64,000 nt of DNA from Lachnospiraceae bacterium (GTDB lineage: Bacteria; Bacillota; Clostridia; Lachnospirales; Anaerotignaceae). The notes beneath the pieces are model-generated. The model was not told the origin of the DNA. It saw only the letters and a list, made by a program, of their open reading frames with translations, and searched no databases. Made by a program: the position numbers and the translations under genes. Below, piece by piece: positions 35,632-44,284 of the stretch. The stretch lies in assembly GCA_910576545.1 (NCBI GenBank), contig CAJTKM010000002.1, positions 1 to 64,000 on the forward strand. Reading direction: 5' to 3'. The stretch's first letter is position 1; each line of letters starts with the position of its first letter.

Positions 35632-36750
35632 TCAGGGCGCAGAGCCTCCGGCGTATATCTTCCCATTTTCGACATAGAATAAATTCCCCTCGTCCACATA
35701 CCGCCGCAGGGAATCCTCAATCCCCGTACAGGTCAGGAACGCCTGCAAGCCTTCCTGTCCAATGCTTTCCAGCAGGAACTTCTGCCGCCGCTCATCCAGC
35801 TCGGAAAAAACATCATCCAGCAGAAGCACAGGCTCCTCCCCCGTTTCCGCGCGTATCAGCTCAATCTCCGCAAGCCTTGCCGCAAGCGCGACCGTTCTCT
35901 GCTGCCCCTGCGAGCCGTAAGCCTTGACCTCCCGCCCGTCAATGGTAAACAGAATGTCGTCCTTATGCGGCCCGCACTGTGTCGACCCCATGAAAATATC
36001 GCGTTCTTTGTTTTTTTGCAGCCGCTCTGCCATAAGCCCCAGGGCACAGTTAGGGTGATATGCTGTTTTCAGGCTGTCCTGTCCGCCCGTCAGCTGCCGC
36101 AGCTTTTCCGCCGCAATTCCGTCCATACGCTCCAAAAAACGCGCTCTGGCGGCAATAATGCGTTCTCCATAATCTACAAGCTGCCCGTCCCATACAAAAA
36201 GCGTTTCTTCCAGCGCTGGTTTTTTCTGTATGCCCTTCAGCAGGTTATTCCTCTGGCGCAGGATACGGGTGTACTGCTGTAAATCATAAAAATACACCCT
36301 GCTTAGCTGGCATAGCTCCATATCCAGAAAGCGGCGGCGTTCGGCGGGTCCGTCCTTGACAAGTGAAAGGTCCTCCGGGGAAAACACGACTGCATACAGT
36401 GTGCCGAACAATTCGCCCAGCCTGCGCAAAGGGACACCGTTCACCGCAACGCCTTTGCCATGTCCGCGGCCTGCTTTTTCCTCGCGTTTCAAATGCACGT
36501 CAATGCGGTCGATGCGCTGGCTGCGGCGCACGGAAAGGCGGATATGGCTTTCCGCGCTGTCAAAAGCAATAAGCTGCTGGTCGCTCTTACCGCGCATGGA
36601 ACGGGCAACAGCACAAAAATAAAGGGATTCCAAAAAATTGGTTTTCCCTTGTGCGTTGCTGCCGCAGATGATATTGATACCATCCGACGGTATCAGATGC
36701 AGCTGTGAAATATTGCGGAAGCCCTGCAAAGAAACCTCCGTAATTCGCAT
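35632..36750 (-). CDS. recF: RecF recombination/replication repair ATPase
   Basis: A 372-residue SMC-like ATPase starting MRITEVSLQGFRNISQLHL; the ATG at 36750 has AAGGTG at good spacing, better than a second ATG two codons earlier. Walker A is GSNAQGKTN near residue 35, the signature is YGSQGQQRTVALAARLAEI, and Walker B is PVLLLDDVFSELDERR. It loads RecA at gaps. It follows the S4-domain gene after about 200 bases containing a modular repeat. gyrB, which commonly follows recF, is absent here. Confidence 0.95.
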   Translation of the reverse strand: MRITEVSLQGFRNISQLHLIPSDGINIICGSNAQGKTNFLESLYFCAVARSMRGKSDQQLIAFDSAESHIRLSVRRSQRIDRIDVHLKREEKAGRGHGKGVAVNGVPLRRLGELFGTLYAVVFSPEDLSLVKDGPAERRRFLDMELCQLSRVYFYDLQQYTRILRQRNNLLKGIQKKPALEETLFVWDGQLVDYGERIIAARARFLERMDGIAAEKLRQLTGGQDSLKTAYHPNCALGLMAERLQKNKERDIFMGSTQCGPHKDDILFTIDGREVKAYGSQGQQRTVALAARLAEIELIRAETGEEPVLLLDDVFSELDERRQKFLLESIGQEGLQAFLTCTGIEDSLRRYVDEGNLFYVENGKIYAGGSAP

Positions 36751-36774
36751 TGCCATCACCTTCTTGAAGATTAA

Positions 36775-36862
36775 AGAACTTAAAGACCCCAAAGACCTTG
36801 GGGACGCTGTCCCCCTGGCCCCGATTTTCGGCACGCTTCCGCGTGCCGATGGAATTATAGAA
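36775..36862. repeat. Modular palindromic repeat between recF and the S4 gene
   Basis: Contains CTTGGGGACGCTGTCCCCCTGG (one arm pair GGGGAC/GTCCCC) and GGCACGCTTCCGCGTGCC. The first hairpin is the same as at 8580 and 38580. The remaining gap to 36951 shows no gene. Confidence 0.6.
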
Positions 36863-36951
36863 AGTGTGAGAGTCTATAAAAATGCCGCCGTTTCGTTTCC
36901 ATATTCTGAAACCTTACCAAGGCAATCCCCTAAACCCTCACAGCATCTTTT

Positions 36952-37173
36952 CTATTCTCCTTCTGCCAGAACCTCCACTTTCCCAATCCCTTTCACTTCC
37001 GCCACATCCCCATGGCGCAGTTTCTTTCCGCGTTCGGAAACAGTCTGCCCGTTCACGGTCACCATGCCCTCCGCAAGGTAAACCTTCACATCAGAACCCT
37101 GGTCGACCAGCCCTGCCAGCTTCAGAGCCTGCTGAAGCTTAATAAAATCCGTTTGTATCCGTATCTGTTCCAT
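36952..37173 (-). CDS. S4-domain RNA-binding protein (YaaA/RlbA type)
   Basis: A 73-residue protein starting MEQIRIQTDFIKLQQALKLAG with the S4 fold marked by GMVTVNGQTVSERGKKLRHGDVAEV. The ATG at 37173 lies eight bases after AGGGG; a GTG three codons earlier is possible. This gene is conserved between dnaN and recF in Firmicutes and is thought to act on the ribosome. Confidence 0.9.
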   Translation of the reverse strand: MEQIRIQTDFIKLQQALKLAGLVDQGSDVKVYLAEGMVTVNGQTVSERGKKLRHGDVAEVKGIGKVEVLAEGE

Positions 37174-37188
37174 AGCATCCACCCCTTT

Positions 37189-38292
37189 TTACATACGCAG
37201 CGGCAGTATCAGGTACTTGAAGCTGTCCCCTTCCACCGGCAAAAGCGTGCAGGGGCTGAGGGAGGCCATAAAATGTATCCTGACCTGTTCATCTTCGATA
37301 GAGCGCAGAGCCTCAATAAGGTATCTGGGGTTGAAAGCGATTGTCAGCCCGTCCCCGTCAATCTCCGCACCGATTTCCTCGTGTGCCGTTCCCATATCAC
37401 TTCTTGCGGTAATATCCAGCTTGTTCGCGCCAATCTCGATACGAACGGGTGTTTTTCTGTTATCCCGCGACACAAGAGAAGCGCGTTCCAACGCCTGTAT
37501 CAGCTCTGTTCTGCTTATCAGGACCTCCGTCTTATAATCATCGGAAAAGCTCTGCGCATAGCGAATGAAATCGCCTTCGATCAGTCTGGAAACCATCACA
37601 GCCGTTCCGAGGTCAAACAAAATATGACGTTCTGTCAGGCAGATAGAAACAATGTCTTCTTCCTCCTGAGAAAGAATTTTATTCAGTTCGCCCAGTGTTT
37701 TCCCCGGCACAACAACCTCCGTTTCCCCGCTGCTCTGCAAAAGGGGATTTTTGCGGAAGGAAATACGATAGCCGTCCACAGAAACAATATTTACGGTACC
37801 TTCCCGCAGTTCCAGCAGTTCGCCGGTCAGAACGGGCTTGGAGTCATCCTGCGCAATGGAAAAAATCGTCTGGCGGATCATATCACGCAGCTTCACCTGA
37901 TTCATAGAATAAGTGTTCTCCTGTTCAACTTCCGGAAGCTCAGGGAAATCATCTGCGTTCTGCCCCATAATTTGGAACTTCGATGTTCCGCTGACGATGC
38001 GAACAGCGTTGTTCCCGTCTGTTTCCATGGTAACAGTATCGCCGTTCAGTCTGCGTATGATATCATTAAAAATGCGTGCTTCAATAGCAATTTCGCCCAT
38101 TTCGGCAATATCCGCATCAATCGGTGCCGTACGGATGCCGATTTCCAAATCGTTTGCTGTTAAGATAAAGCCTTTGTCGTTTGCCGTCAGCAGAATACAT
38201 TCCAGAATCGGGAGGGTTGTCCGGCTGGAAACGGCTTTATTTACAATATTGATATATTGCAAGAGGGTATCTTTATTACAGGTCAGCTTCAT
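37189..38292 (-). CDS. dnaN: DNA polymerase III sliding clamp (beta subunit)
   Basis: A 367-residue clamp starting MKLTCNKDTLLQYINIVNKAVSSRTTLPILE (in segments). I prefer the ATG at 38292 over a GTG three codons upstream, which is too close to GGAG. Three-domain clamp features are evident and the C-terminus FKYLILPLRM is the canonical M-P-(M/L)-R/L-type ending. It lies about 480 bases downstream of dnaA. Confidence 0.96.
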   Translation of the reverse strand: MKLTCNKDTLLQYINIVNKAVSSRTTLPILECILLTANDKGFILTANDLEIGIRTAPIDADIAEMGEIAIEARIFNDIIRRLNGDTVTMETDGNNAVRIVSGTSKFQIMGQNADDFPELPEVEQENTYSMNQVKLRDMIRQTIFSIAQDDSKPVLTGELLELREGTVNIVSVDGYRISFRKNPLLQSSGETEVVVPGKTLGELNKILSQEEEDIVSICLTERHILFDLGTAVMVSRLIEGDFIRYAQSFSDDYKTEVLISRTELIQALERASLVSRDNRKTPVRIEIGANKLDITARSDMGTAHEEIGAEIDGDGLTIAFNPRYLIEALRSIEDEQVRIHFMASLSPCTLLPVEGDSFKYLILPLRM

Positions 38293-38449
38293 GCTGTTCA
38301 CAACTCCTTCGTTTGTTTTTACACAGGCAGTTCCTTGTGTACAGTGTAAAGAAATATATAATATTGAATTCGCAGTAGCAGTAGTAGGCGGTGTGGATTT
38401 GTGGAAAACACAATTTTACATTGGTTTTATGGGAAATCCCGACAGGGAG

Positions 38450-38532
38450 AAGTATGTGGACAATCTCCGGGAACCGCAATGCTTTTCCACGTTTTCCACA
38501 ACTGCTCAAAACCCGTCTTATTTATCCACAAA
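38450..38532. promoter_or_regulatory. DnaA boxes in the dnaA-dnaN spacer
   Basis: TGTGGACAA near 38455 and TTATCCACA at 38522-38530, with several TTTTCCAC and GTGGAAAAC relatives nearby. This spacer often holds one half of a bipartite Firmicutes origin; here it is weaker than the upstream half. Confidence 0.55.
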
Positions 38533-38574
38533 TTTTCCAGAGCCTTTCCCACAGCTTTTACACAGGTCAAAGAG

Positions 38575-38772
38575 GAAATACTGCGGGACGCTGTCCCGCA
38601 CCCTGCAAGCCCTTTGAAAAGGGCTTGACCCTAAACTTTATTGCGGAAAACTGCGTTTTCCGAGGTTTGAAGCACAAAGAAATCCTTCTGTATCTGTCCC
38701 GCAAAACTATGTTTTGCGGAAAAAGGGTCAAGGGATGAAATCCCTTGCGGGGTTTGGGGCAGAGCCCCAAGG
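38575..38772. repeat. Full-length modular palindromic repeat between dnaN and dnaA
   Basis: The most complete copy: GCGGGACGCTGTCCCGC, then CCCTTTGAAAAGGG, GGCTTGACCCTAAACTTTAT, a variable hairpin CGGAAAACTGCGTTTTCCG, a spacer, GGGTCAAGGGATGAAATCCCTTG (arms CAAGGGAT/ATCCCTTG), and GGGGCAGAGCCCC up to the dnaA stop codon. Outer words TTGACCC and GGGTCAA are complementary, so the whole unit could fold on itself. Confidence 0.8.
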
Positions 38773-38773
38773 T

Positions 38774-40096
38774 TTACTGCCCTTTGATTTCTTTTTCCAG
38801 CTGTAAAAGAGTCTTTTGTAAAGCAGGGTCGGCTTCCATCTGTTTCTCTATTTTCGATATTGCATGAATAACAGTGGTATGGTCGCGCCCGCCAAAGCTT
38901 TCGCCAATTTTCGGCAGTGAAATATCCAGCAGCTTCCGGCAGAGATACATTGATATCTGCCGCGGGAATGCGATATTCTTCGGCTTTTTGCTCCCCTGTA
39001 TGTCTTCCACACGAATATTGAAATGGTTCGCGACAATCTCCTGTATCAGGTCCGTTGTCAGCGGCGCGGATGCGTTTTCACTGAAAATATCCTTCAGCGA
39101 ATTTTCTGCCAGCGCGATGGAAATATCCTGATTCGTCAGCTTCGCATATGCGACAATTCTGTTCAGCGCGCCCTCCAGCTCCCTGATATTGGATACAATA
39201 TTCTTCGCGATATATGCCATCACATCGTTTGGCACCTCAAGGTTGTCCCGTTCTGCCTTTTTCCGCAGTATTGCGTTTCTCGTTTCATAATCCGGCGGCT
39301 GGATATCCGCAATCAGCCCCCATTCAAAACGGTTCCGAAGCCTGTCCTCCAGCGTTTTAATTTCCTTCGGCGGCCGGTCGGATGAAATGATAATCTGTTT
39401 ATTCGACTCATGCAGGGCATTGAATGTATGGAAAAATTCTTCCTGCGTCCCTTCTTTTTTGGATATAAACTGAATATCGTCAATCAGCAGAACGTCGATA
39501 TTCCGGTATTTATTGCGGAATTCCTCATTTTTATTGTTCTGAATGGAGTTAATCAGTTCATTTGTAAAGGTTTCGCTGGTGACATAAAGTACCTTTGCGT
39601 CCGGTTTTTTATCCAATATAAAATGTGCGATGGAATGCATCAAATGCGTTTTCCCAAGGCCGGAATTTCCGTATAAAAAAAGCGGATTATACGCCTGCGC
39701 GGGGGCTTCCGCAACGGCAAGGGATGCTGCGTGTGCCATGCGGTTGCTGTTGCCGACGACAAATGAATCAAAAACATATTTCGGATTCAGATTGCGGACA
39801 AGATTATTTTCAGTTTTCTGCTCTGTTGGAACAGGTTTCGAAAATTTTTCTTCCTCCGTCAGTATTACAATTTCATATTCCCGGTGAGCCGCCTGCTTGA
39901 CAGCGTTCCGAATGAGCGTGAGATTCCGCTTTTCCAGCATTTCCCGATAAAATTCGTTTTCTACCTGTAAATACAGGCGGTCCCCCTCAATCCCGCAGGG
40001 GATAATAGGCTGTATCCACGTTTCAAAACTGACTGTGGATACTTCTTCTTCAATGAGTTTCAAAGTTTCTTCCCAGATTCGGCTGATTTGTTCCAT
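38774..40096 (-). CDS. dnaA: Chromosomal replication initiator DnaA
   Basis: A 440-residue initiator starting [19 protein letters not shown] (ATG at 40096 after AAAGGAGG). Domain I helices occupy residues 1-85. Domain III has Walker [11 protein letters not shown] at about 145 and Walker B LLIDDIQF at about 205, with the ISS motif and arginine finger region [12 protein letters not shown]. The domain IV DNA-binding signature [11 protein letters not shown] lies at about 395. DnaA boxes flank it on both sides. Confidence 0.98.
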   Translation of the reverse strand: MEQISRIWEETLKLIEEEVSTVSFETWIQPIIPCGIEGDRLYLQVENEFYREMLEKRNLTLIRNAVKQAAHREYEIVILTEEEKFSKPVPTEQKTENNLVRNLNPKYVFDSFVVGNSNRMAHAASLAVAEAPAQAYNPLFLYGNSGLGKTHLMHSIAHFILDKKPDAKVLYVTSETFTNELINSIQNNKNEEFRNKYRNIDVLLIDDIQFISKKEGTQEEFFHTFNALHESNKQIIISSDRPPKEIKTLEDRLRNRFEWGLIADIQPPDYETRNAILRKKAERDNLEVPNDVMAYIAKNIVSNIRELEGALNRIVAYAKLTNQDISIALAENSLKDIFSENASAPLTTDLIQEIVANHFNIRVEDIQGSKKPKNIAFPRQISMYLCRKLLDISLPKIGESFGGRDHTTVIHAISKIEKQMEADPALQKTLLQLEKEIKGQ

Positions 40097-40127
40097 GATT
40101 TTTCCTCCTTTGTTTGCGAATAGATTT

Positions 40128-40600
40128 TGTGGATAAATGGCTGCCCTATACACAAAATACTGGGATATGACTGTGGAAATAAGTTGCCTTCCCGAGAAGC
40201 CGTCCTGTTTATGCACAGGCTGGGGAAAACAGCTTTTCAACAGTATCCAACGGTGAAAAACCCTTTGCGTACTCTCGGCAAAACTTTTTCCGGGAAGAAA
40301 AAGTCAACAATCTTTTACACAGCTTTGGAAAGTTATACACAGGTTTATCAACAGCTTGTGGATAACATAATGCACAAAGCGCAGGAACCTGTGGAATATG
40401 GGGAGCATAATCAGCTCCCCGTTTTTAATAGTATATCAAAAGTTATCCACAGGTGCAATGAAAAACTGTGCTGAAAAATTTGCCGGGTCTTTGTGAAAAG
40501 GCAGTTTTACTGCTTTTTCTACAACATATGGGAAAAAAAATCTCAAAAAGTCTAAATATCCACATTTTCTGTGGAAAAGTTTTTTTTAGGAACCACAGAA
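40128..40600. promoter_or_regulatory. oriC region upstream of dnaA
   Basis: DnaA boxes TGTGGATAA (40128-40136 and 40357-40365), TTATACACA (40333-40341), TTATCAACA (40345-40353) and TTATCCACA (40443-40451). An A/T-rich stretch at about 40510-40600 could be the unwinding element. Gene orientation switches here: dnaA-side genes run left and rpmH-side genes run right. Confidence 0.85.
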
Positions 40601-40644
40601 TAAAGAAAAATGGCGTGCCTGTTGGAGTTTGCTTCATTTTTTTC

Positions 40645-40673
40645 TTGACGGCTTGCGCCTTTTTTACTATAAT
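40645..40673 (+). promoter_or_regulatory. Promoter of rpmH
   Basis: -35 TTGACG (40645-40650), 17-base spacer, perfect -10 TATAAT (40668-40673), 60 bases ahead of the rpmH start. Confidence 0.85.
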
Positions 40674-40733
40674 AGTGGCAGTGCTCATAAAAGAGCGGCA
40701 AAACATTGCTTGAAAAAAGGAGGTGCAATTCCA

Positions 40734-40868
40734 ATGAAAATGACATTCCAGCCTAAGAAAAGGCAGAGAAGCAGAGAACATGGTTTCCGTAAAAGAATGA
40801 GAACCGCAAACGGCAGAAAGGTACTTGCTGCAAGAAGAAGAAAAGGCAGAAAAGTATTATCCGCGTAA
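40734..40868 (+). CDS. rpmH: 50S ribosomal protein L34
   Basis: A 44-residue protein, [20 protein letters not shown] to the end KGRKVLSA, matching bacterial L34. AAAAGGAGG precedes the ATG at 40734. First gene of the rpmH-rnpA-yidD-yidC-jag-mnmE series to the right of oriC. Confidence 0.98.
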   Translation: MKMTFQPKKRQRSREHGFRKRMRTANGRKVLAARRRKGRKVLSA

Positions 40869-40923
40869 AAAGGCGCAGAGCTATGCGTTTTCGCGTCATT
40901 TTTTCATAACCAAAACGTATACT

Positions 40924-40946
40924 AAGGCCGCAGATTGTGGCCTTTT
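40924..40946 (+). terminator. Short hairpin after rpmH
   Basis: AAGGCC/GGCCTT with a nine-base loop, followed by TTGTT. Possibly a weak terminator between rpmH and rnpA. Confidence 0.45.
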
Positions 40947-40964
40947 GTTCGTATAGGTAAAAGA

Positions 40965-41195
40965 TTGGAAAGACCTTGGAGGCTTTGCCTCCAAACCTCC
41001 ACAATCCCTTTGAAAAGGTCATGACCCCAAACTTTGATGCCGCCGCATATTATGCGGCGGAAAAAAGGGTCAAGGGATGAAATCCCTTGCGGGGTCAGGT
41101 AATTTTGCCTGTGGTAAAAACGGGCTTTGCCCGCCCTGCATTGGCAGGGTGCCAGAGGGCAGAGCCCCAGGGTCTTGAAAGGTCTTACAAGGTCT
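40965..41195. repeat. Modular palindromic repeat between rpmH and rnpA
   Basis: Contains CTTTGAAAAGG, ATGACCCCAAACTTTGATG, the variable hairpin CCGCCGCATATTATGCGGCGG (arms CCGCCGCATA/TATGCGGCGG), GGGTCAAGGGATGAAATCCC, CGGGCTTTGCCCG and GAGGGCAGAGCCCC. Same module order as the copy between dnaN and dnaA. Confidence 0.8.
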
Positions 41196-41215
41196 GAAAC
41201 AGAGGAGAACGAGAA

Positions 41216-41581
41216 ATGAAGCACACGGAATCCCTGAAAAAAAATTACCAGTTCCGTTATGTATATAATAGAGGGAAGTCTATGGCGAACCGGCATCTGG
41301 TACTGTATCTGGTGAAAAACGGTACGCAGGCGAACCGTCTTGGGATATCCGTCAGCAAAAAAGTCGGTAAAAGCGTGGTGCGCTCCCATGTCACAAGACT
41401 GATACGTGAAAGCTACCGCCTGATGGAGGACGAGTTAAAGCTGGGTTATGACCTTGTCGTAATTGCGCGGGCAAATGCCGCAGACGCCGGCTATCATCAA
41501 ATTTCCGGCTCCCTGCGCCATCTTTTTAAGAAACAGCAGCTTCTGCTTCCTTTGCCGGAAAAGAAGAATGCTGACAGCTGA
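41216..41581 (+). CDS. rnpA: Ribonuclease P protein component
   Basis: A 121-residue basic protein starting [20 protein letters not shown]. The RNR signature is intact in [29 protein letters not shown] (in segments). It supports 5' maturation of tRNAs by the RNase P RNA. GAGGAG precedes the ATG. It is followed after 19 bases by yidD. Confidence 0.96.
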   Translation: MKHTESLKKNYQFRYVYNRGKSMANRHLVLYLVKNGTQANRLGISVSKKVGKSVVRSHVTRLIRESYRLMEDELKLGYDLVVIARANAADAGYHQISGSLRHLFKKQQLLLPLPEKKNADS

Positions 41582-41600
41582 TTTTTGAGGGGGCGGGATT

Positions 41601-41813
41601 ATGTGCAGGAAACTGTTTCTGATGCTGATTCGCTTTTATCAGCTGGCAATATCGCCCTATATCGGGGCGCATTGCAGGTTTACACCGACCTGCTCGCAGT
41701 ATGCCTATATCGCCATCAGCCGCTATGGCGCGGTGAAAGGGCTTTATCTGGCAGTGCGGCGGATTTTGAAATGCCACCCCTTCCATAAGGGCGGGTATGA
41801 CCCTGTGCCGTGA
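41601..41813 (+). CDS. yidD: YidD membrane protein insertion efficiency factor
   Basis: A 70-residue protein with the conserved [24 protein letters not shown] and [25 protein letters not shown] blocks (in segments). It aids YidC-mediated insertion and sits in the conserved rnpA-yidD-yidC order. The start follows GAGGGGGCGGG. Confidence 0.95.
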   Translation: MCRKLFLMLIRFYQLAISPYIGAHCRFTPTCSQYAYIAISRYGAVKGLYLAVRRILKCHPFHKGGYDPVP

Positions 41814-41859
41814 AATGATAGAGGCAAGGGAAAACTATATTGCTTATCTCCCGGACGCA

Positions 41860-41945
41860 TGAATATGCGTCTGAAAAAGGGTCAAGGGATGGAATCCCTT
41901 GCAGGGTGTGGGGCAGAGCCCCGCAGTTTTAAGCGGGACATTCCC
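41860..41945. repeat. Modular palindromic repeat between yidD and yidC
   Basis: AAAGGGTCAAGGGATGGAATCCC, TTGCAGGGTGTGGGGCAGAGCCCC and GCGGGACATTCCCGC. It retains the right-hand half of the full module only. Confidence 0.7.
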
Positions 41946-41986
41946 GCAAAGATTTCCAATGTCTGTGTTTAAGGAGGAAAAATGCT

Positions 41987-43039
41987 TTGAATCCCTATTT
42001 ATTGAGTCAATTTGCGCTGGATGCGCTTCCGTCTGTCAGAGAGCCGGGGAAAATTGTCGGCCCTGTTGCCGAAGTCCTCGGCAGGTTCTATAATATGCTG
42101 TTTGATATGCTGCACAGTAATACGAGCGCGGGAACGCTCGGTCTGGCAATCATTATTTTCACGTTGGTCGTAAAGCTGATACTGTTCCCGCTGATGGTGA
42201 AACAGCAGAAATCATCTTTCAAAATGCAGATGCTCCAGCCGGAGCTGAATAAAATCAGAAAAAAATACGAAGGCAAAACGGACCAGATTTCCCAGCAGCG
42301 CATGGCGTTTGAAATGCAGGAGTTTCAGAAAAAGAACGGCATCAGCATGGTGAGCGGCTGCCTGCCGATGCTGATACAGCTGCCTATCCTGTACGCGCTG
42401 TTTTATTTGTTCCAGAATGCCTACGTTTATGTAGACGCAATCGGTCAGAATTATACCGAAATCGCTAATGCAATTATCAATATCCCCAAGGAATTGCGTC
42501 TGGAAGCCTTCCAGCCTTATGCGCAGGCATTTGTGGACGAGTATAAAAATATTGAGATCATTAAAGACGGCCTGGATATGAACGCGACGAACGAGGTTAT
42601 CCTGCTTGTGAATTACCTGAAGGCGGATAGCTGGACGAACATCGTAAACGCACTGGGCAGTGAAGGCAGTGCGCTGGTTCCCCTTCTGACTGCAAAAAAT
42701 AATATCGAAACATTCCTGACCATTCCACTGGTCGCAAAGGCCGGGCTTTCATTCCCCGGCGTTATTATCCCTGTCGTAGCTGGACTTTCTACATACGTCC
42801 AGTCTAAGATAATGATGCTCATGAATCCGACGCAGAATGACCCCAATAATCCTGCGGCGGCAATGACAAAGTCTATGCTTTATGTTATGCCGGTCATGAT
42901 GGGCGTTTTTGCAATCGGCATGCCTGCCGGCCTTGGCCTGTACTGGACGGTCAGCAACATTTTCGGTATTCTGCAGCAGGCTGTCCTGCAAAAGTATTTC
43001 AAAAAGAAATTTGAAGAGGAGGCACAACAGAATGGATGA
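41987..43039 (+). CDS. yidC: YidC/OxaA membrane protein insertase
   Basis: A 350-residue insertase from a TTG at 41987, with AAGGAGG nine bases upstream (an ATG slightly upstream leads straight to a stop). Core helices and the family box are visible: GTLGLAIIIFTLVVKLILFPLMVKQQKSSFKMQ, ISMVSGCLPMLIQLPILYALFYLFQNA and KSMLYVMPVMMGVFAIGMPAGLGLYWTVSNIFGILQQ (in segments). A conserved Lys/Arg in the first helix faces the insertion groove. It overlaps jag by eight bases. Confidence 0.95.
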   Translation: MNPYLLSQFALDALPSVREPGKIVGPVAEVLGRFYNMLFDMLHSNTSAGTLGLAIIIFTLVVKLILFPLMVKQQKSSFKMQMLQPELNKIRKKYEGKTDQISQQRMAFEMQEFQKKNGISMVSGCLPMLIQLPILYALFYLFQNAYVYVDAIGQNYTEIANAIINIPKELRLEAFQPYAQAFVDEYKNIEIIKDGLDMNATNEVILLVNYLKADSWTNIVNALGSEGSALVPLLTAKNNIETFLTIPLVAKAGLSFPGVIIPVVAGLSTYVQSKIMMLMNPTQNDPNNPAAAMTKSMLYVMPVMMGVFAIGMPAGLGLYWTVSNIFGILQQAVLQKYFKKKFEEEAQQNG

Positions 43040-43679
43040 AATCAGAAAAACCGCGAAAACCGTTGAAGAAGCCATTGCAGCGGCGTTGGCTGAGTTGGGC
43101 GTTTCCCGTGAGGAAACAGATATTACTGTGATTGACGAAGGTACAAAAGCCTTTCTTGGAATGTTCGGCGGGAAAGATGCTGTTGTGCTGGTGAAAAAGA
43201 ACTTTCAGCCGGAACGGGAGGCCGAAAGTTTCCTGCGTGAAATTTTCCTGACAATGGGGCTGATTGTAAAAATCAAGGCTGAAATGAAGGACAAGCACCT
43301 CTTTGTGGAACTGACTGGCGACGATATGGGTATTCTGATTGGCAAAAGAGGGCAGACGCTGGATGCTTTGCAGTATCTGGTGAACCTTGTGGTCAATAAG
43401 AAAAGCCCGTACTATATCAGTGTAATGCTGGATACGGAGAATTACCGCCAGCGCAGAAGGGAAACGCTGGAAAGCCTTGCGTTTAACCTTGCCAAAAAGG
43501 TAAAACATACCCGCAGGAATGTCGTGCTGGAGCCTATGAACCCTTATGAAAGAAGGATTATACATTCCGCCCTGCAAAATGACCGCTATGTCACCACATA
43601 CAGCGAGGGCGAAGAGCCTTACCGTAATGTCGTGATCACGCTGAAAAGGGAACGCGACAGGGATAGGGAAAGAAGCTGA
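43032..43679 (+). CDS. jag: Jag/KhpB RNA-binding protein
   Basis: A 215-residue protein starting MDEIRKTAKTVEEAIAAALAELG (ATG at 43032 after GAGGAGG, overlapping yidC). It has the Jag-N domain, a KH-type domain with GDDMGILIGKRGQTLDALQYLVNL, and the R3H domain ERRIIHSALQNDRYVTTYSEGEEPYRNVVI. It binds RNA with KhpA and affects cell elongation or division in relatives. Confidence 0.95.
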   Translation: MDEIRKTAKTVEEAIAAALAELGVSREETDITVIDEGTKAFLGMFGGKDAVVLVKKNFQPEREAESFLREIFLTMGLIVKIKAEMKDKHLFVELTGDDMGILIGKRGQTLDALQYLVNLVVNKKSPYYISVMLDTENYRQRRRETLESLAFNLAKKVKHTRRNVVLEPMNPYERRIIHSALQNDRYVTTYSEGEEPYRNVVITLKRERDRDRERS

Positions 43680-43697
43680 AAAAAAGCTGAGAAAGAT

Positions 43698-43732
43698 TGA
43701 AAACCCGTTGTGAAAACAGCGGGTTTTTTAAG
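43698..43732 (+). terminator. Terminator of the rpmH-jag gene string
   Basis: Stem AACCCGTTGT/ACAGCGGGTT with a short GAAA-type loop, followed by TTTTTT, 20 bases after jag. It also separates jag from the convergent 77-residue gene. Confidence 0.8.
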
Positions 43733-43742
43733 ATTATAGGAA

Positions 43743-43976
43743 TTATTTTTCCATGGCTGGCTGTTCTGCCAGCCTGTCAATCTGAATACGAAAAGCAGAT
43801 AAAAATTTTTCCATCTGATTGTATAATAAATACGCCGCAAGGCTTCTGGTGTGGTTTTCATCGCAGACTTCCGGTTTTGCTAAAGAATCCCAAAGTAGGA
43901 ACGCAACGCCTGAAAGCATTTGGCATTGAAAAAATAAGTCATCTAAATTCATTATAATGTCATGTTGTTTTTCCAT
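43743..43976 (-). CDS. 77-residue protein of unknown function, copy A
   Basis: A 77-residue soluble, helical protein with the core MLSGVAFLLWDSLAKPEVC, then NHTRSLAAYLLYNQMEKFLSAFR. I do not recognise the family. A gap-free relative of identical length lies at 58388-58621 (about 44 of 77 residues identical by eye). Both are divergent from a small ribbon-helix-helix gene. AAAGGATG precedes the ATG. A perfect SigA-type promoter with embedded palindromic half-sites drives it. A toxin-antitoxin-like or RHH-regulated role is speculation. Confidence 0.75.
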   Translation of the reverse strand: MEKQHDIIMNLDDLFFQCQMLSGVAFLLWDSLAKPEVCDENHTRSLAAYLLYNQMEKFLSAFRIQIDRLAEQPAMEK

Positions 43977-43999
43977 AGTTTCATCCTTTTGAATATTTT

Positions 44000-44046
44000 T
44001 GACGTCAATTAAACTTAATTATAATACAAGATAAGTTTGATGTCAA
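44000..44046 (-). promoter_or_regulatory. Promoter/operator of the 77-residue gene, copy A
   Basis: Reading leftward: -35 TTGACA (44041-44046), 17-base spacer, -10 TATAAT (44018-44023). The palindromic 8-mer TGATGTCA (44038-44045) overlaps the -35, and TGACGTCA (44000-44007) lies beyond the -10. The corresponding region of copy B has the same layout. Confidence 0.8.
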
Positions 44047-44056
44047 TAGGCTGTCT

Positions 44057-44084
44057 TTACTTTTTTTATAAATGGTGTCATAAT
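44057..44084 (+). promoter_or_regulatory. Candidate promoter of the RHH gene, copy A
   Basis: TTTACT (44057-44062), 16-base spacer, CATAAT (44079-44084). A GGTGTCA partial half-site overlaps the -10. Copy B also uses CATAAT. Confidence 0.5.
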
Positions 44085-44107
44085 AACATAAAAAGGAGAT
44101 GTTTACT

Positions 44108-44278
44108 ATGAAAAGAAATGACCCCTATACCAGGGACGACCAGACACGCTTCACCATGCGCATCAATACCGAACTGCTCGAAAAAATAAGAGAGGACGCG
44201 GAAAAAAATAAACGGTCTACGGCAAAACAAATCGAATATGTACTGGAACAATATATCCTTTCCCTTTCGAATGAATGA
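44108..44278 (+). CDS. Ribbon-helix-helix (Arc-type) regulator, copy A
   Basis: A 56-residue protein, MKRNDPYTRDDQTRFTMRIN followed by TELLEKIREDAEKNKRSTAKQIEYVLEQYILSLSNE. RFTMRIN is the DNA-contacting strand, and the two helices with a KRSTAKQIE turn are typical of Arc/MetJ folds. AAGGAGATG precedes the ATG. It is divergent from the 77-residue gene and probably represses it by binding the TGAYRTCA half-sites. Confidence 0.85.
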   Translation: MKRNDPYTRDDQTRFTMRINTELLEKIREDAEKNKRSTAKQIEYVLEQYILSLSNE

Positions 44279-44284
44279 TATATT

